A stretch of DNA of 64,000 nt from UTCFX2 sp963788305 (GCA_963788305.1 CAWBGK010000003.1:68409-132408), one strand, 5' to 3'. Positions 8,471-17,953 are shown, counted from the stretch's first letter. Program-made: numbers and translations. Notes: generated by a model not told the origin, from the sequence alone.

Positions 8471-10171
8471 CTAGTACGGTGTTGCTACTGGACCCGTGTA
8501 AGGGACTACGTAGTTGCCGGAGATCCAGCCGATCCCGCCAGGCAGAACCGGGATGACCACTGAGAGCCATTCACCGCTCTTGCCGGTCACCTGCAAGACT
8601 ACCCCGGCAGATATTTTGCCGTAGGAAGGATATTCGTTGCCCGGACCGGCGCGCACGTTGAGCGGCTCGACGGTAATAACCCAGGTACCGGTCGGAGCCG
8701 AGGGCGGCGGGGGTACCTCGACAGGCGGAGGCGGAGGCGGCGCTGCCACTACCGGGACGTTCGCAGTGTTGACGGCGTTGGTGTAATCGCCCGATACCCA
8801 GGCAAGCCCGTCCGCCGAGACAGATGTCTGGACGCGCACCTGCCACCAGCCGCCATCCTGGCTGACGCCGGCAATCTCGGCGCTCTGCCCGGGCTGAGCT
8901 ACACCCAGGACCGGATAGTCGGTGCTCGGTCCGGTGCGGACGTTCACGGCTGTCGTGGCGGTCGCCATCGGGGCGCCTGCAGTGGACGGAGGCGGTACGG
9001 GTGCACTCGCCGGCGCGGGCGGCGCCTTGATCACCGGCGCGTTCTCAGTGTTCTTCGCCTGCACCAGGGATGCCTGCACCCAGGCGAAACCGTTCGTGAT
9101 GACCTGCGGGTTCACCCGCACTACCCAGTATGCGCCGTCCTCGCTGCGGCCGATCACCAGCGCGGTCTGACCGGGCTGAGCAATGCCATAAGCCGGGTAG
9201 GTTTCCCCGGGTCCCATGCGCGCGTAGACGGGCTCCAGGACGGTTGCCTGAGGGTCATCCGGTCCCGGCGCCACAGGCTCCACCGTCGGCGGGACGGGCG
9301 GAGCGGGCATCACCGGGACACCTTCGGCAGCGCTGACGGTGACAAACTGGGCAGAAGCCCAGCCTCTCCCGGTCGGGGAAACCGGCATGTTCAGCGCCCA
9401 CCACATGCCATCTTCGCTCTTGCCAACAACCGACGACAGAGCGCCAGGCTGCATCACACCAAAGATCGTGTAGTTCTCGCCCGGTCCGCTGCGTAAATTA
9501 ACTGCCGTGTTCGTCTGAGCGGAGGGGGTATTCGGCGCAGGTGTGGGCAGTATCGCGATCGGGAGCATCTGGAATGTCATGACCGATTTCTGGTCTGCAG
9601 ACGAGAGCACGAGCGCGCCCTGTGAAAATCCGTAGGTAGCCGTCAGTCCAAGCTGAGCCATGAAGGCATCCGCCTGCGAGTCTTCCGGGCAAGCCATCAG
9701 GGTGGTGGGGCCCATCACGATTGTCATGCTGTTACCTTCCCCAACCGTGTAGGTCGCCAGCACCGTGTTGCAGTCCGCCTTGATCGGCAGGCTGCCATCC
9801 ACATTGAAGGTGACCTGGTAGCGGCTGGGATCGCCCACCGGGGTGACCTCTTCCCCAGATTGGCTGGCAGTCCACTGCCAGACGGCGCCTGTCAGCGCCG
9901 GGGTATAGACCACGGCAGCCGGTATCGGCTCAGCAGCAGGGGGTGCGGTGGGTGCCGGAGGCGCGGTCGGCGGCGGGGGCTGAGTTGGCGCGGGCGGCTG
10001 CGCCGCCATCGTGGCTGCGACCGATGCATCCACGGTAGCCTGATTGTCCACAGGTACAGGTGTGGGCTGTGCAGGCGCCTGGGTCGGTGCAGGCAGCTGG
10101 GTGGCTGTCGGCGCACAGGCCGACAGCACGAATGCGATTAAAATCAATAGTGTTAGTCCAACTTTTCTCAT
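8471..10171 (-). CDS. surface lipoprotein with META/HslJ domain and SH3b repeats
   Basis: Exported lipoprotein of about 566 residues. The start at 10171 is chosen because MRKVGLTLLILIAFVLSAC is a complete signal peptide with lipobox LSAC; an upstream in-frame start at 10264 only adds a non-signal leader. A Pro/Ala/Thr-rich linker covers about 20-95. A META domain (about 100-215) shows the DCNTVLATY core. Four bacterial SH3 modules follow, each with an NLRSGPG-, ARMGPG- or NVRTGPG-like opening and a GW-ending strand, joined by Pro-rich spacers. SH3b modules usually bind peptidoglycan or other wall polymers. Lipid anchoring outside the membrane is inferred. The related lipoprotein at 10774-12175 shares the linker style and the SH3b modules. 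Confidence 0.82.
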   Translation of the reverse strand: MRKVGLTLLILIAFVLSACAPTATQLPAPTQAPAQPTPVPVDNQATVDASVAATMAAQPPAPTQPPPPTAPPAPTAPPAAEPIPAAVVYTPALTGAVWQWTASQSGEEVTPVGDPSRYQVTFNVDGSLPIKADCNTVLATYTVGEGNSMTIVMGPTTLMACPEDSQADAFMAQLGLTATYGFSQGALVLSSADQKSVMTFQMLPIAILPTPAPNTPSAQTNTAVNLRSGPGENYTIFGVMQPGALSSVVGKSEDGMWWALNMPVSPTGRGWASAQFVTVSAAEGVPVMPAPPVPPTVEPVAPGPDDPQATVLEPVYARMGPGETYPAYGIAQPGQTALVIGRSEDGAYWVVRVNPQVITNGFAWVQASLVQAKNTENAPVIKAPPAPASAPVPPPSTAGAPMATATTAVNVRTGPSTDYPVLGVAQPGQSAEIAGVSQDGGWWQVRVQTSVSADGLAWVSGDYTNAVNTANVPVVAAPPPPPPVEVPPPPSAPTGTWVITVEPLNVRAGPGNEYPSYGKISAGVVLQVTGKSGEWLSVVIPVLPGGIGWISGNYVVPYTGPVATPY

Positions 10172-10286
10172 TCTGTTCCATCCGTTTCTAACTTTATGGT
10201 CTATCCGTCCCTTGCAAACCGGAGGTTCATGTCGGCAGGGACAACAAAGTGCAATCCAGGTCATGATGGTGCCTTTAGACGTCTGT

Positions 10287-10673
10287 TTACTTCACTTCGA
10301 ATGACTTCTTAACGCCTGGCAGCATCATGTAGATCAAAATAACTGTGTTGAGCAAGAAGCTGACGCCGGCATCCGAAAATGTTCCTTCACCCAGCGAAAC
10401 GGTGAATCCCACGATCAGGTTGAAGAGCGTGATCACCACCAGGAATAGCCAGGCCTGCTTGTCGACATTCCAGAGCATCTTCACCAACCAGATATAGACC
10501 CACACCATCAAAGCCCACATCAAGAAGGACCAGAAATTGAATGCAAACAGCTTAAAGGGACCAATCACAAACGGAATGAGCCCCAACGCTTGCAGAGCGT
10601 GGATGCCTGCCAGGACGCCGGCTAACGCTGCCAGAACGGCCAATACAGTGACACCAAACGGACGATTTTTCAT
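10287..10673 (-). CDS. small four-helix integral membrane protein
   Basis: About 128 residues from the ATG at 10673, chosen because AGGAG stands upstream at good spacing; an in-frame start seven codons earlier would cover this site. Four hydrophobic stretches are visible (about 8-30, 40-65, 70-90 and 98-118), with a Lys-rich C-terminal tail (GVKKSFEVK) likely in the cytoplasm. Trp/Phe-rich segments (FNFWSFLMWALMVWVYIW) mark the second helix. I cannot name a family with confidence. It lies between the two SH3b lipoprotein genes on the same strand and may be part of the same cell-envelope set. Confidence 0.65.
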   Translation of the reverse strand: MKNRPFGVTVLAVLAALAGVLAGIHALQALGLIPFVIGPFKLFAFNFWSFLMWALMVWVYIWLVKMLWNVDKQAWLFLVVITLFNLIVGFTVSLGEGTFSDAGVSFLLNTVILIYMMLPGVKKSFEVK

Positions 10674-10773
10674 GTTATTTCTCCTAATGAACAAGAGTAT
10701 TAATTGTGATGGTTTGAGTTATCCAAAAACTGTCTCATCAAACCTTGCCTGAAATCCTGTTGTTCCCTCAAGC

Positions 10774-12175
10774 CTACATCTGGGGGAGCGAAGAGGGATC
10801 AAAAGGCTGTAAATATGCTGCGCTCACCCAGCCAATCCCTGATGGAACCGGAGCCACAACGGCAACCCAGGCGCCATCCTGGCTGATCCCCACTGCTTGC
10901 AGCGGCGTACCCATTGGTACCTTGCCGTAGCTGGGGAACTCATTCCCCGGACCAGCGCGCACAGTTGACCGGTTCGGTCGTCTGGACGACCAAAGAGCCA
11001 GTTTCTGGTGGTGCAGGGACGATATCTTCAGGCAGAGCAGGAGGTTGAACTACGGGCAGATCCACAGGCGTTGTGCCCTGCAGGGTTACATAGGTCGCGC
11101 TCACCCACCCTGTCCCATCAGGAGAGTAGGTCGTTGGGATTGTGACGACGTACCAACCTCCGTCCGGGCTGATCCCGGTGACAGGCGCCGAAGCGCCTGT
11201 GGGAGCTACGCCATAGACAGGAAAGTCCGTGCTGGGTCCGCTGCGCACGTTCACATTCGTGGTAGCGGTTGCGCTGGGTGCGCCCGAGGCAGGCGGGACC
11301 GGCTCTACCGTCGGCGCGCTGGGCGGCGGCGCCGAGGAGGGGTAATAGGCGTCATCTAACGTCCAGACTTTAAGTTCCTCGTAACGAGAGATGAAAGGAT
11401 TTGAGCTGCTGGCATTGACAAAGTAGCCCAGATCACCTGCTTCCAAGAATGTGGGATCCGCCGCGCTAGCCAGGTATTTCCCATTTGCGAAAAGCTGATA
11501 GTCTCCCCCATAGGCAGCCACACCCAGGCGATTAGCATCACCAGCGTTGGTCAGGATAGTCTCCGAGCTGGTTGGCGCGATTAAATCCGTGACGCTGCCG
11601 CCCGAAACCCGCTTCAGGCTGTACTGGCCCGCACAGCTCAGGCTGAACAGGTAACCGCTGCTCGAATCTGGCGAACGGAAAAGCAGGCCGAACTGATCCC
11701 CCGCTGCACACAAATCCGGCATCACTGTCGTCGTCTCAATGTAGAAATCCTGGATTTGCGGCCAGGAAGTCGTCCAGCAGTAGATCCCCGCCACTCCGTT
11801 GGCCGCCATGACAAACTGCCCTCCCGCGATTTCCGTGAGGAAGCACATGGTCGCCATCGGAGCGAAGTTCACAGCGGCATCGAAAGTGTCAATCCCGTCA
11901 GGAGTGCCTAGCTCCAGAGCAGGATCTCCGGCTTCCAATGTCGGTGTTGGCTCGGCCGTCGGGGCTTCAGTGGGAGCCTCGGTAGGAGCAGGCGGTTGGG
12001 TCGGCGGTGGGGGCTGGGTTGGCGCCGGGGGTTGCGCCGCCATCGTGGCTGCCACAGCAGCATCGACGGTAGCCTGGTCGTCCACCGGCGGCTGCGTCGG
12101 CGCCGGAGCAGGCTGGCAAGCTGCCAGCAGGGTTATGATCAGGATCATCGATAGGATATGAATTAACTTAGTCAT
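10774..12175 (-). CDS. SH3b-domain lipoprotein, frameshifted before the last SH3b module
   Basis: Exported lipoprotein of about 466 residues once the frame is mended. Signal peptide and lipobox LLAAC lie at residues 1-19, followed by a Pro/Thr/Glu-rich stalk. A middle region of about 200 residues contains FDAAVNFAPMATMCF and FEVR-like strands ending FISRYEELKVW; it looks like a concanavalin-type beta-sandwich of the kind found in Chloroflexota surface proteins, but I cannot name it firmly. Two SH3b modules follow: NVRSGPSTDFPVYG, and RAGPGNEFPSYGK in the next frame. The break lies near 10960, where TTEPVN should run into V-RAGPG. GGAGG upstream of 12175 supports the start. It pairs with the lipoprotein at 8471-10171. 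Confidence 0.78.
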
Positions 12176-12205
12176 TGTCTTCCTCCAGTTGGTTTAGTTT
12201 GGAAA

Positions 12206-13940
12206 TCATCCACCAGTACTTTGCTCAGTTGTTATCCCAAAGCGAGCGTGATATGCCGTCACCGCGGCGCGAACTGAGATATAGATGTTGTCTTTGCCAA
12301 GCCGTTTTGTCAGTCCTGTCGCCAGCAGAAGGTCACGCAGCGGTTCGTTCGCCCGTGCAATCCACAATTCCACGCCCATCCGCTCCAGGTCTGCGTCCAA
12401 ATTCTCCAGCGCTTCTGCCGCGGTTGAATCGAAATCGCTGATAGCTTCAGCGTCAAATATGACACATTTCAAGCCCTCACCGGCGTTGGCGATCAGCTCC
12501 TCCATGCGCTCTGTAAAATACGCCGCGTTCGCAAACACGAGCGGCGCGTCGAAACGATATACGATCAAGCCAGGCTCGGTCAGCGCGGTTTCCTTGTCGG
12601 CGACGCCTCGATACACCGTGCCTCCGCTCGCGTCCATATCGTCCAACAGCGCATCATGCGGCTTCGAGATGTGAAGCAGGATGTTGATCAGCGAAAGCAG
12701 CACAGCCACGAGAATGCCCTGTAAGATGCCAACGGTGAGCACGCCGATCGCTGTCACCACAGCCAGCCAAAACTCGAGCGCGCTGCACCCGCCTTAAAAA
12801 GCGAAACGCAGCCACATCAATCAAACCGAACGAAGCGACGATGATGATTGAACCCAGCACAACGGAAGGTAGCGGCGCAAGCAGCGGTGTGAAAAAGAGC
12901 AAAAAAACAATGATGAGCACGGCTGCGATCAGCCCGACCCACTGCGATTTGCCGCCCATCTGGTCGGCGACCGTCGTGCGCGAGGCGCTGGTTCCTGCGG
13001 GAAATCCAGTCAATAAGCCTGCGCCGATATTGGCCATGCCGATCGCGATGAATTCCTGGTTAGCGTCGATCTTCTGGCCGTGTCTCACTGCAAAGACGCG
13101 CCCTGTCAGGACACCATCCGCATAAATCAGGATCGTGAGCGCCAGGGCAGCAGGCAGCAGTGCAAAGACATCCGCCAGGCTGAAAGCCGGGATCGACAGC
13201 TTCGGCAGTCCGGCTGGCACCTCGCCGACGATCGCGACGCCTTTCGATTGCAGGTCATAGACTGCAGAGATCATGATGCCGGCTACGACGACGATAAGCG
13301 GGCCGGGTAAGGCTCGATTCACGCGGCGAATGATGATCAGCGCGGTAATGCAGATGATGCCAATTGCGAATGTGAGCAGGTGGGTTTCATCGAGGCGGCT
13401 GATCAGCTCAGCGATCTGTCGAAAGAACTGGTCGCTCTCGAGCTTGAAGCCGAATATCTTGCCCAGCTGGCTTGCGATGACGATCAAAGTGGTGCCAAAG
13501 ATGTAGCCGACCAGGATCGGCTTGGACAGCAGGTTGGTGATGAACCCCAACTTCGCTGCACTCGCGAGCAGCATCAGGATGCCGACCAGGATCGCGGCCA
13601 GCGCGGCCAGCGCGGCATAGCGAACCGGGTCGCCGCCTGCCAGCGGTGCAACGGCGGTTGCGGCCATGATCGCAGTTGTCGCTTCAGGTCCCGCGATCAG
13701 CTGTTTGGATGTGCCAAATAGGGCGTACATCACCATCGCGCCGAGGGCGACGTACAGCCCTGCAACCGGGGTGACGCCGGCAAGATCACCATATGCCATC
13801 GCTGATGGCACGAGGATCGCAAAGACCGTGACCGCCACAACCAGCTCGCTGCGTAGGAGTGCAGGATTCAGCCCCTTGAATAGGACAAGACCCGGAATGA
13901 AGCGTGCAATACCTTTGGAAGGCGGTATTGGGGCGTTCAT
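12206..13940 (-). CDS. second SulP family anion transporter with STAS domain, frameshifted
   Basis: SulP/SLC26 transporter of about 578 residues when joined. The membrane core (bases 13940 to about 12780) starts with the family pattern RSELVVAVTVFAILVPSAMA and includes SKPILVGYIFGTTLIV and GFPAGTSASRTTVADQMGG. The reading frame is lost near 12775, after FRFLRRVQRAR, and resumes as EFWLAVVTAIGVLTVGILQG. The STAS domain covers the last 130 residues, with CVIFDAEAISDFDSTAAEAL in the usual nucleotide/phosphorylation loop. It is clearly diverged from the SulP at 1255-3003. No strong ribosome binding site precedes 13940, so the start is less sure. Confidence 0.82.
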
Positions 13941-14290
13941 CAGCGCTTCGGTACAGAAAGCCGGGCAATAGTTCTGAAGAATTCAACATGCGGCATGATG
14001 CGAAACCTCCAAAATCACGGATGACTTTATTGCAGCCAGCAGGTTGGCGGGTCGGAATGCACCGGCTCACCCGGTTCGATCCCTTTTCGAGTTCCTCCGC
14101 TGGGGGGATAAACCGTTTCTATTTTCGAATGCGAACGATTGTCGTTGCAACAGCCGGTCGCCTGGTCGGCAAGCCTTCCTCGCATACCATGAGAATAAGG
14201 CTTGCCCCGACCAGGAACAAAACCATCGAATTCATAACCACCAACATACCTGACTCGAAAAAAGCTGTTTTCTCGTCAGGACGAATTCGC
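13941..14290. other. 350-bp gap with one strong hairpin
   Basis: No convincing gene. A hairpin at 14161-14215 has arms CCTGGTCGGCAAGCCTT and AAGGCTTGCCCCGACCAGG around a 19-nt loop (two unpaired C in the right arm). It lies downstream of the SHOCT gene and could end that transcript. A 60-codon minus-strand frame across it (14119-14301) starts at TTG, has no ribosome binding site and is not called. Confidence 0.55.
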
Positions 14291-14586
14291 TTAAAGACCA
14301 AGCAGCTTCGCCTTCTGGACTGCGAACTCTTCTTCGGTGAGCAGCCCCTGGGCCTTGAGCGCGCCGAGTCGCTCGAGCTGCGTGATCACGTCTTCTTCCG
14401 GCGCAGGCGCTTCGGGGATATACTCTTGCGGCGGCGGCGCGGTTTGCTGCATACGCGGTTTGCGTGGCCTGGGCGTACGCCGTAGCGTTCTTGTCCGCCT
14501 GGCGGCGGTTTACAGCATTGCGAGTGGCTGTGGCTGTGCCGACCACGGCAGCAGTCCTCGCCATCCCTCTCAGTTAATCCTGGCAT
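14291..14586 (-). CDS. SHOCT-domain small protein, two frameshifts
   Basis: Reconstructed as a protein of about 98 residues. The start ATG at 14586 (MPGLTER) has AGGAGG 5-6 nt upstream. One extra base in the following GGG run puts the next stretch (MARTAAVVGTATATRNAV) in another frame, and a second break near 14460 leads into the Gln/Pro spacer MQQTAPPPQEYIPEAP. The C-terminal 30 residues are a typical SHOCT helix pair: ITQLERLGALKAQGLLTEEE, then FAVQKAKLLGL. SHOCT domains are short oligomerization or targeting modules at protein ends. The N-terminal Ala/Thr-rich part resembles that of small Actinobacterial and Chloroflexota proteins often found next to DUF6325 genes, as here (12 bp gap). Confidence 0.68.
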
Positions 14587-14598
14587 TTTATCCTCCTG

Positions 14599-15031
14599 CT
14601 ATTCATCTACACCAAGCGAGGCGAAAGCCTCGTCGACGACCAGCGCCGGCACACGGAAGTTCAACGCCACGTCCACGCCAGCTTCAAAAAGCGCATTCAC
14701 CAGGGCCAGTGCCCAGGTGTGCTCGATCGCCAATGCGATCACCGACGAACCGGGCACCATACCTTCCGTCAGTGTGTCAGCGTCGTAAGAGTCGAACAAA
14801 CCATGCGTCCCGGTTTCGATAAAGCCCAATTTGGCTTTATCTTCTGACTGGCAGGTCTTCAAGATCGAGAGTATAGACCACACCATCGAAACCTTTCAGC
14901 AAGATCAGTGCATCCAGCACCCGGATCGTCCCGGATGCAGCCTGCCGCTCGAGCTCTGCCAGGACGTTGCCGTCAAAGCGCGGCTCTCCGGCTGCCAGGA
15001 CAATTACATCAACAGGTCCATGTTTAATCAT
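14599..15031 (-). CDS. second DUF6325 family protein, frameshifted
   Basis: Paralogue of the DUF6325 protein at 5496-5921. The N-terminal half reads MIKHGPVDVIVLAAGEPRFD and then ERQAASGTIRVLDALILLKG; the frame breaks near 14850 after LEDLP, and the second half continues with SVIALAIEHTWALALVNALF and VPALVVDEAFASLGVDE. The ATG at 15031 is preferred over the in-frame ATG at 15046, because the latter lies inside the ribosome binding site (GGAGGAAATACGA before 15031). Function is unknown. It sits directly upstream of the SHOCT gene, a pairing that supports a shared role. Confidence 0.68.
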
Positions 15032-15084
15032 TCGTATTTCCTCCATTCAGATACTAATATTGTTCATACGTCTATTTGAAGTAT

Positions 15085-15123
15085 GGTGGAGTTCGGGCGG
15101 GTTTTGCCCGCTCTAACTCCACC
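15085..15123. terminator. hairpin between membrane-protein and DUF6325 genes
   Basis: Two-part stem: GGTGGAGTT pairs with AACTCCACC and an inner CGGGC pairs with GCCCG, with a TTTT-containing loop. It lies 31 bp past the stop of the 99-residue membrane protein gene and 54 bp before the DUF6325 start, as expected for a terminator or attenuator. Confidence 0.6.
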
Positions 15124-15153
15124 TCTTCACAGATTAATTATGAAATTCCAATC

Positions 15154-15453
15154 CTACGGTGCGGTTTCTGGATACATCGGTACTTGCTTGCGGTTGTGGT
15201 AGCCGCCGATGTAGCTGGCGACGTCTGCCATGATCCCGAAGCCGAGCCAGATCCAATCGAAGCCGTTCAATGGGAAGATCATCACGTACATCAACGCTGT
15301 CCATGGAGCAAAGATCAGGCTTGCCAGCCCGACCAGCCATGGAAGGTTGAAGGTTGCGAACGCCGCATTCACGCGAATAGGTGCCAGCAGCCAGTAGATC
15401 AAGAACGCCAATCGTGGGCCAAAGAAAACTAGTGAAGCAAAGAAACAGCACAT
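15154..15453 (-). CDS. small membrane protein (99 residues)
   Basis: Short integral membrane protein. Hydrophobic segments at about residues 1-25, 33-62 and 65-85 suggest three helices, with a polar C-terminal tail (NRKQVPMYPETAP). It has Trp/Pro-rich turns such as NLPWLVG and IFAPWTALMYVMI. The start is supported by GGAG 7 nt upstream of the ATG. I do not recognise a named family. It lies between the LURP-one-like gene and the DUF6325/SHOCT pair, on the same strand. Confidence 0.6.
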   Translation of the reverse strand: MCCFFASLVFFGPRLAFLIYWLLAPIRVNAAFATFNLPWLVGLASLIFAPWTALMYVMIFPLNGFDWIWLGFGIMADVASYIGGYHNRKQVPMYPETAP

Positions 15454-15503
15454 GGGAAACTCCTCTCCTAAAAATGAAATTGTATGGTTTTTTCTTCAGA
15501 GAT

Positions 15504-15534
15504 GAGATGGCAGCCATTCCATGAATGCCATCTC
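15504..15534. terminator. short hairpin after the LURP-one-like gene
   Basis: Perfect 9-bp arms (GAGATGGCA and TGCCATCTC) around a 13-nt loop, 20 bp past the stop codon of the LURP-one-like gene. No T-run follows on the minus strand, so termination is only possible, not certain. Confidence 0.4.
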
Positions 15535-15553
15535 CATGACATTATCTACCCGG

Positions 15554-16114
15554 CTAGCGTCCGCCGTGAGCCATCTCGTCGATGCACACCGCCACTGCCA
15601 GGATGATCACGTCGTTCTGACCGGGATCGATCGACACGCCGTAGCTGTCGCGCAGGCGGAACCACTTCTTGGACACCTCCGCCACCTTATCGCGCCCTTC
15701 GCCGATCGAGTACTCATGGTCCAGGATATTGCCCTGCACCTCCAGGTCTGGGCCGCCTTTGACCTTGACCACCCAGCGCTCCCGCACAGGCGTGATCAGG
15801 GCTTTCTTTACCGTGGCGAGGTTCTCGCCGTGCGGTCCTTCGATCTCCATGCTGTCTTTGATCCGCAGCATGCGCTCCTGGATCTTGGCCAGCTCGTTGC
15901 CCTGGGCATCTTCGAAGATCAGGGTCTGGCGCACGCGCAGCGCCTTGCCGTCAATCTTAAAGACTTTTTGGCCTGCCTCGTTTTCGATCCAGAAATCGTC
16001 ACCGATTGCGACCATTTTCTGGCGCATCTGGTAGCGGTTGCCCCCGCCGCCCGGTCGTCCGAGCTGGCGGTCTTCCTGGCGCTCTTCGCGCCTTTCCTCT
16101 CGTCTGCCTCTCAT
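15554..16114 (-). CDS. LURP-one-related (Tubby-like/scramblase fold) protein
   Basis: Cytosolic 186-residue protein of the LURP-one-related family, a 12-stranded beta barrel around a central helix. An Arg/Glu-rich N-terminus (MRGRREERREERQEDR) precedes the core. Core signals are YQMRQKMVAIGDDFWIENE (about 28-46), VFKIDGKALRVRQTLIFED, RMLRIKDSMEI and the closing helix DVIILAVAVCIDEMAH. Bacterial members have no firmly known activity; relatives include phospholipid scramblases and Tubby proteins, so membrane-lipid contact is possible. AGGAGAGGA precedes the ATG. It is placed between two small membrane-protein genes. Confidence 0.78.
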   Translation of the reverse strand: MRGRREERREERQEDRQLGRPGGGGNRYQMRQKMVAIGDDFWIENEAGQKVFKIDGKALRVRQTLIFEDAQGNELAKIQERMLRIKDSMEIEGPHGENLATVKKALITPVRERWVVKVKGGPDLEVQGNILDHEYSIGEGRDKVAEVSKKWFRLRDSYGVSIDPGQNDVIILAVAVCIDEMAHGGR

Positions 16115-16181
16115 CTATATTCCTCTCCTTGTAATATTTGATCCGCAAATAGGGTAAGAGCCCCTATCGCATTGAAGACGG

Positions 16182-16484
16182 TTAATCCACGTTCACCTTA
16201 ATTCCACCCATCATACCCGCCACTGCGTTGTAGACCAGTGCGACTACCCAGCCCGCGAGTGCGCCGCCGGCGGCTGCGAACAAAGCGCGTAAGAAAACCA
16301 GACCAAAGGTATAGAACGAATAGACGGCCCAGTTTCCCAGGTTCATATCGATCCACCAGGACTGAGCGCCAAAGATCCAGCCCAGGATCCAGTACCACAG
16401 ACCGAAGACGAAGGTCCAGAAAGCTGCCAGGACGGCTCCGTAGGTTACGAATGAACCGACATTGACTGACTTGATTGTTTTCAT
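16182..16484 (-). CDS. small membrane protein (100 residues) with C-terminal Gly/Ala helix
   Basis: Three hydrophobic regions: residues 10-40 (aromatic, WTFVFGLWYWILGWIFG), 50-68 and a Gly/Ala-rich helix 70-92 (AAAGGALAGWVVALVYNAVA), then a short polar tail GGIKVNVD. AGAGGAGAG lies upstream of the ATG at 16484. The organization resembles short membrane proteins of the DUF3566 type, but I cannot confirm membership. It is the first gene of the run 16484-14291. Confidence 0.6.
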   Translation of the reverse strand: MKTIKSVNVGSFVTYGAVLAAFWTFVFGLWYWILGWIFGAQSWWIDMNLGNWAVYSFYTFGLVFLRALFAAAGGALAGWVVALVYNAVAGMMGGIKVNVD

Positions 16485-16615
16485 GAATTACTCTCCTCTT
16501 TCAAATATGGATTGAAAAAAATGTTTATTCGATCGTTCATTCTGCTTGTTCATTTTTCGAATTTCTTAGAACCAACCTCTGACAACTTGCTTGAGTGAAA
16601 TGTCTCGGTCGGAAT

Positions 16616-16990
16616 TCACAAATTTAATGGATAGCTGACCTTGGTCAAGAATGGAAGCAGCTCGTCTGGTGGAGCGTCTTTGGCGATGAAGTGGTCTGCT
16701 CCAGCCGCTGTGATCTTTTCCTTTTCTTCCGGGCAGCTGGATAGGAGAACAATCTTGGGGGGAGCTTCGAGTTTGTGGACATCGGTCAAGAGCTTTGCCA
16801 TCGATTTAAAGGGCAATTCCCATTCCAATAACAATACATCCGGCTGAGATGCTTCCAATTGAAGCAACAAACCCTGTAAACGATCTGTGATTCCCACCAC
16901 AAAAATTCCGGGTTCATTTTCGAGGAGCAGAAGCATCGCAATTCTAAGTCTCTCATCGGCACACGCTATGAATATTCTCATTTTTGTCAT
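16616..16990 (-). CDS. degenerate response-regulator receiver protein
   Basis: Stand-alone CheY-like receiver of 124 residues with no output domain. The beta-1 acidic patch is weak (ACADER), and the phospho-acceptor position reads LLLEWELP, with Glu where Asp is expected (about residue 56). The conserved Ser/Thr (LLSSC) and Lys (FIAKDAPP, about 104) are kept. A Glu at the acceptor site often mimics the phosphorylated state, so it probably works without phosphorylation. Its place next to the LuxR-type regulator and the sensor kinase suggests it modulates that system. There is no clear ribosome binding site for the ATG at 16990. Confidence 0.65.
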   Translation of the reverse strand: MTKMRIFIACADERLRIAMLLLLENEPGIFVVGITDRLQGLLLQLEASQPDVLLLEWELPFKSMAKLLTDVHKLEAPPKIVLLSSCPEEKEKITAAGADHFIAKDAPPDELLPFLTKVSYPLNL

Positions 16991-17304
16991 CCAGCGGCCT
17001 GCTTGTTCAACTCATCTATATCATCCGTTTTTTTTCAGGTCCTCCTTCCCCTTCGGTTAAAGGGCTTGCGAAGGTATCAGACCTGCACATTAATCCTGAA
17101 TTAAGTATGGCACGCTGGATGCTGGGAAGCATCAACCATTTGTTCCAACTCGCGATAGGCAGAACGGCCTATTTTACTGGGGACGTTCATCCATTTTTCT
17201 CGAACTCGGGTGCGAAGAGATCGGAGCAGAAACACACCAGGCACGATCTGCCTGGAAATTGGTAAAAAAATATAACAGGCGAGTACAATCAGCAAATGAT
17301 GGGG
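16991..17304. other. 314-bp gap between two regulator genes
   Basis: No firm gene. A minus-strand frame of 64 codons (17101-17295) begins at TTG 9 nt after the LuxR-regulator stop, with a hydrophobic N-terminus (LLIVLACYIFLPISRQIVPG) and a basic middle. Without a ribosome binding site or recognisable family I leave it uncalled; it may be decayed sequence. Confidence 0.4.
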
Positions 17305-17946
17305 TCAGGAGACCAGATCGTTTTTTACCGCCAGCGCTGCCGCCTGCGCCCGGTTTGCAGCGCCCAGTTTTTGAATGCAGGCACTGACATGATGTCTGGC
17401 TGTGGCAGGACTGATTACCAGCCGATCGGCGATCTCTTCATTAGATAAACCTTCCACAATGAGTGCCAGAATTTCTAGCTCCCGTTTGCTCAAATCACTT
17501 CCCGGTTTTTGCGGGTTTGTTCTCATGTGGATCAACGCCTTTGTTGCCTCTGGCGCTAATGTCGGCTGTCCGGAATAGGCCGAACGAATGGCGCCAGCCA
17601 GTGTATCGATAGAGGCGTTTTTAAGCAAATAACCGATAGCGCCAGCCTCGAGTGATTCCTGGATCAAATCGTCTTTAGGATAACTCGTCAGCATGATAAT
17701 TCTAACCTGTGGATATTGAGCAAGTATCGCTCGTGCGGCGTTGATTCCATCCATTTCTGGCATGATGATATCCATCAGGATCACATCGGGAAGGGATTGG
17801 CTGCAGCAAGCCAGCGCAGCATTCCCGTTCTCTGCCTCGCCGACCAGCATCAGGTCATCAAAAGCCAGCAGCATATTCTTTAACCCGTCACGTACAACAG
17901 GATGGTCGTCGACAATCATCACTTTGATCGGATTAACAGGGATCAT
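17305..17946 (-). CDS. NarL/LuxR-type response regulator
   Basis: Two-domain transcription regulator of 213 residues. The receiver (about 5-120) has the acidic pair in VMIVDDHPVVRDG, phospho-acceptor Asp in VILMDIIMPEMDG, and Lys in GAIGYLLKNAS. The C-terminal LuxR helix-turn-helix (about 148-210) reads LSKRELEILALIVEGLSNEE with IADRLVISPATARHHVSACI. I start at the ATG at 17946, since AGAAGG stands before it and it lies 7 nt past the kinase stop; the frame is open further upstream but would overlap the kinase gene. Translational coupling with the kinase makes it the probable partner. Confidence 0.9.
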   Translation of the reverse strand: MIPVNPIKVMIVDDHPVVRDGLKNMLLAFDDLMLVGEAENGNAALACCSQSLPDVILMDIIMPEMDGINAARAILAQYPQVRIIMLTSYPKDDLIQESLEAGAIGYLLKNASIDTLAGAIRSAYSGQPTLAPEATKALIHMRTNPQKPGSDLSKRELEILALIVEGLSNEEIADRLVISPATARHHVSACIQKLGAANRAQAAALAVKNDLVS

Positions 17947-17953
17947 AATCAAT

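Noticed and set aside
14119..14301. 60-codon minus-strand frame with a hydrophobic stretch
   Set aside because: Starts at TTG, no ribosome binding site, and is crossed by a strong hairpin at 14161-14215.
13904..14485. 193-codon plus-strand frame
   Set aside because: Overlaps the SulP start and the SHOCT gene on the other strand; low-complexity Arg/Ser/Leu translation.
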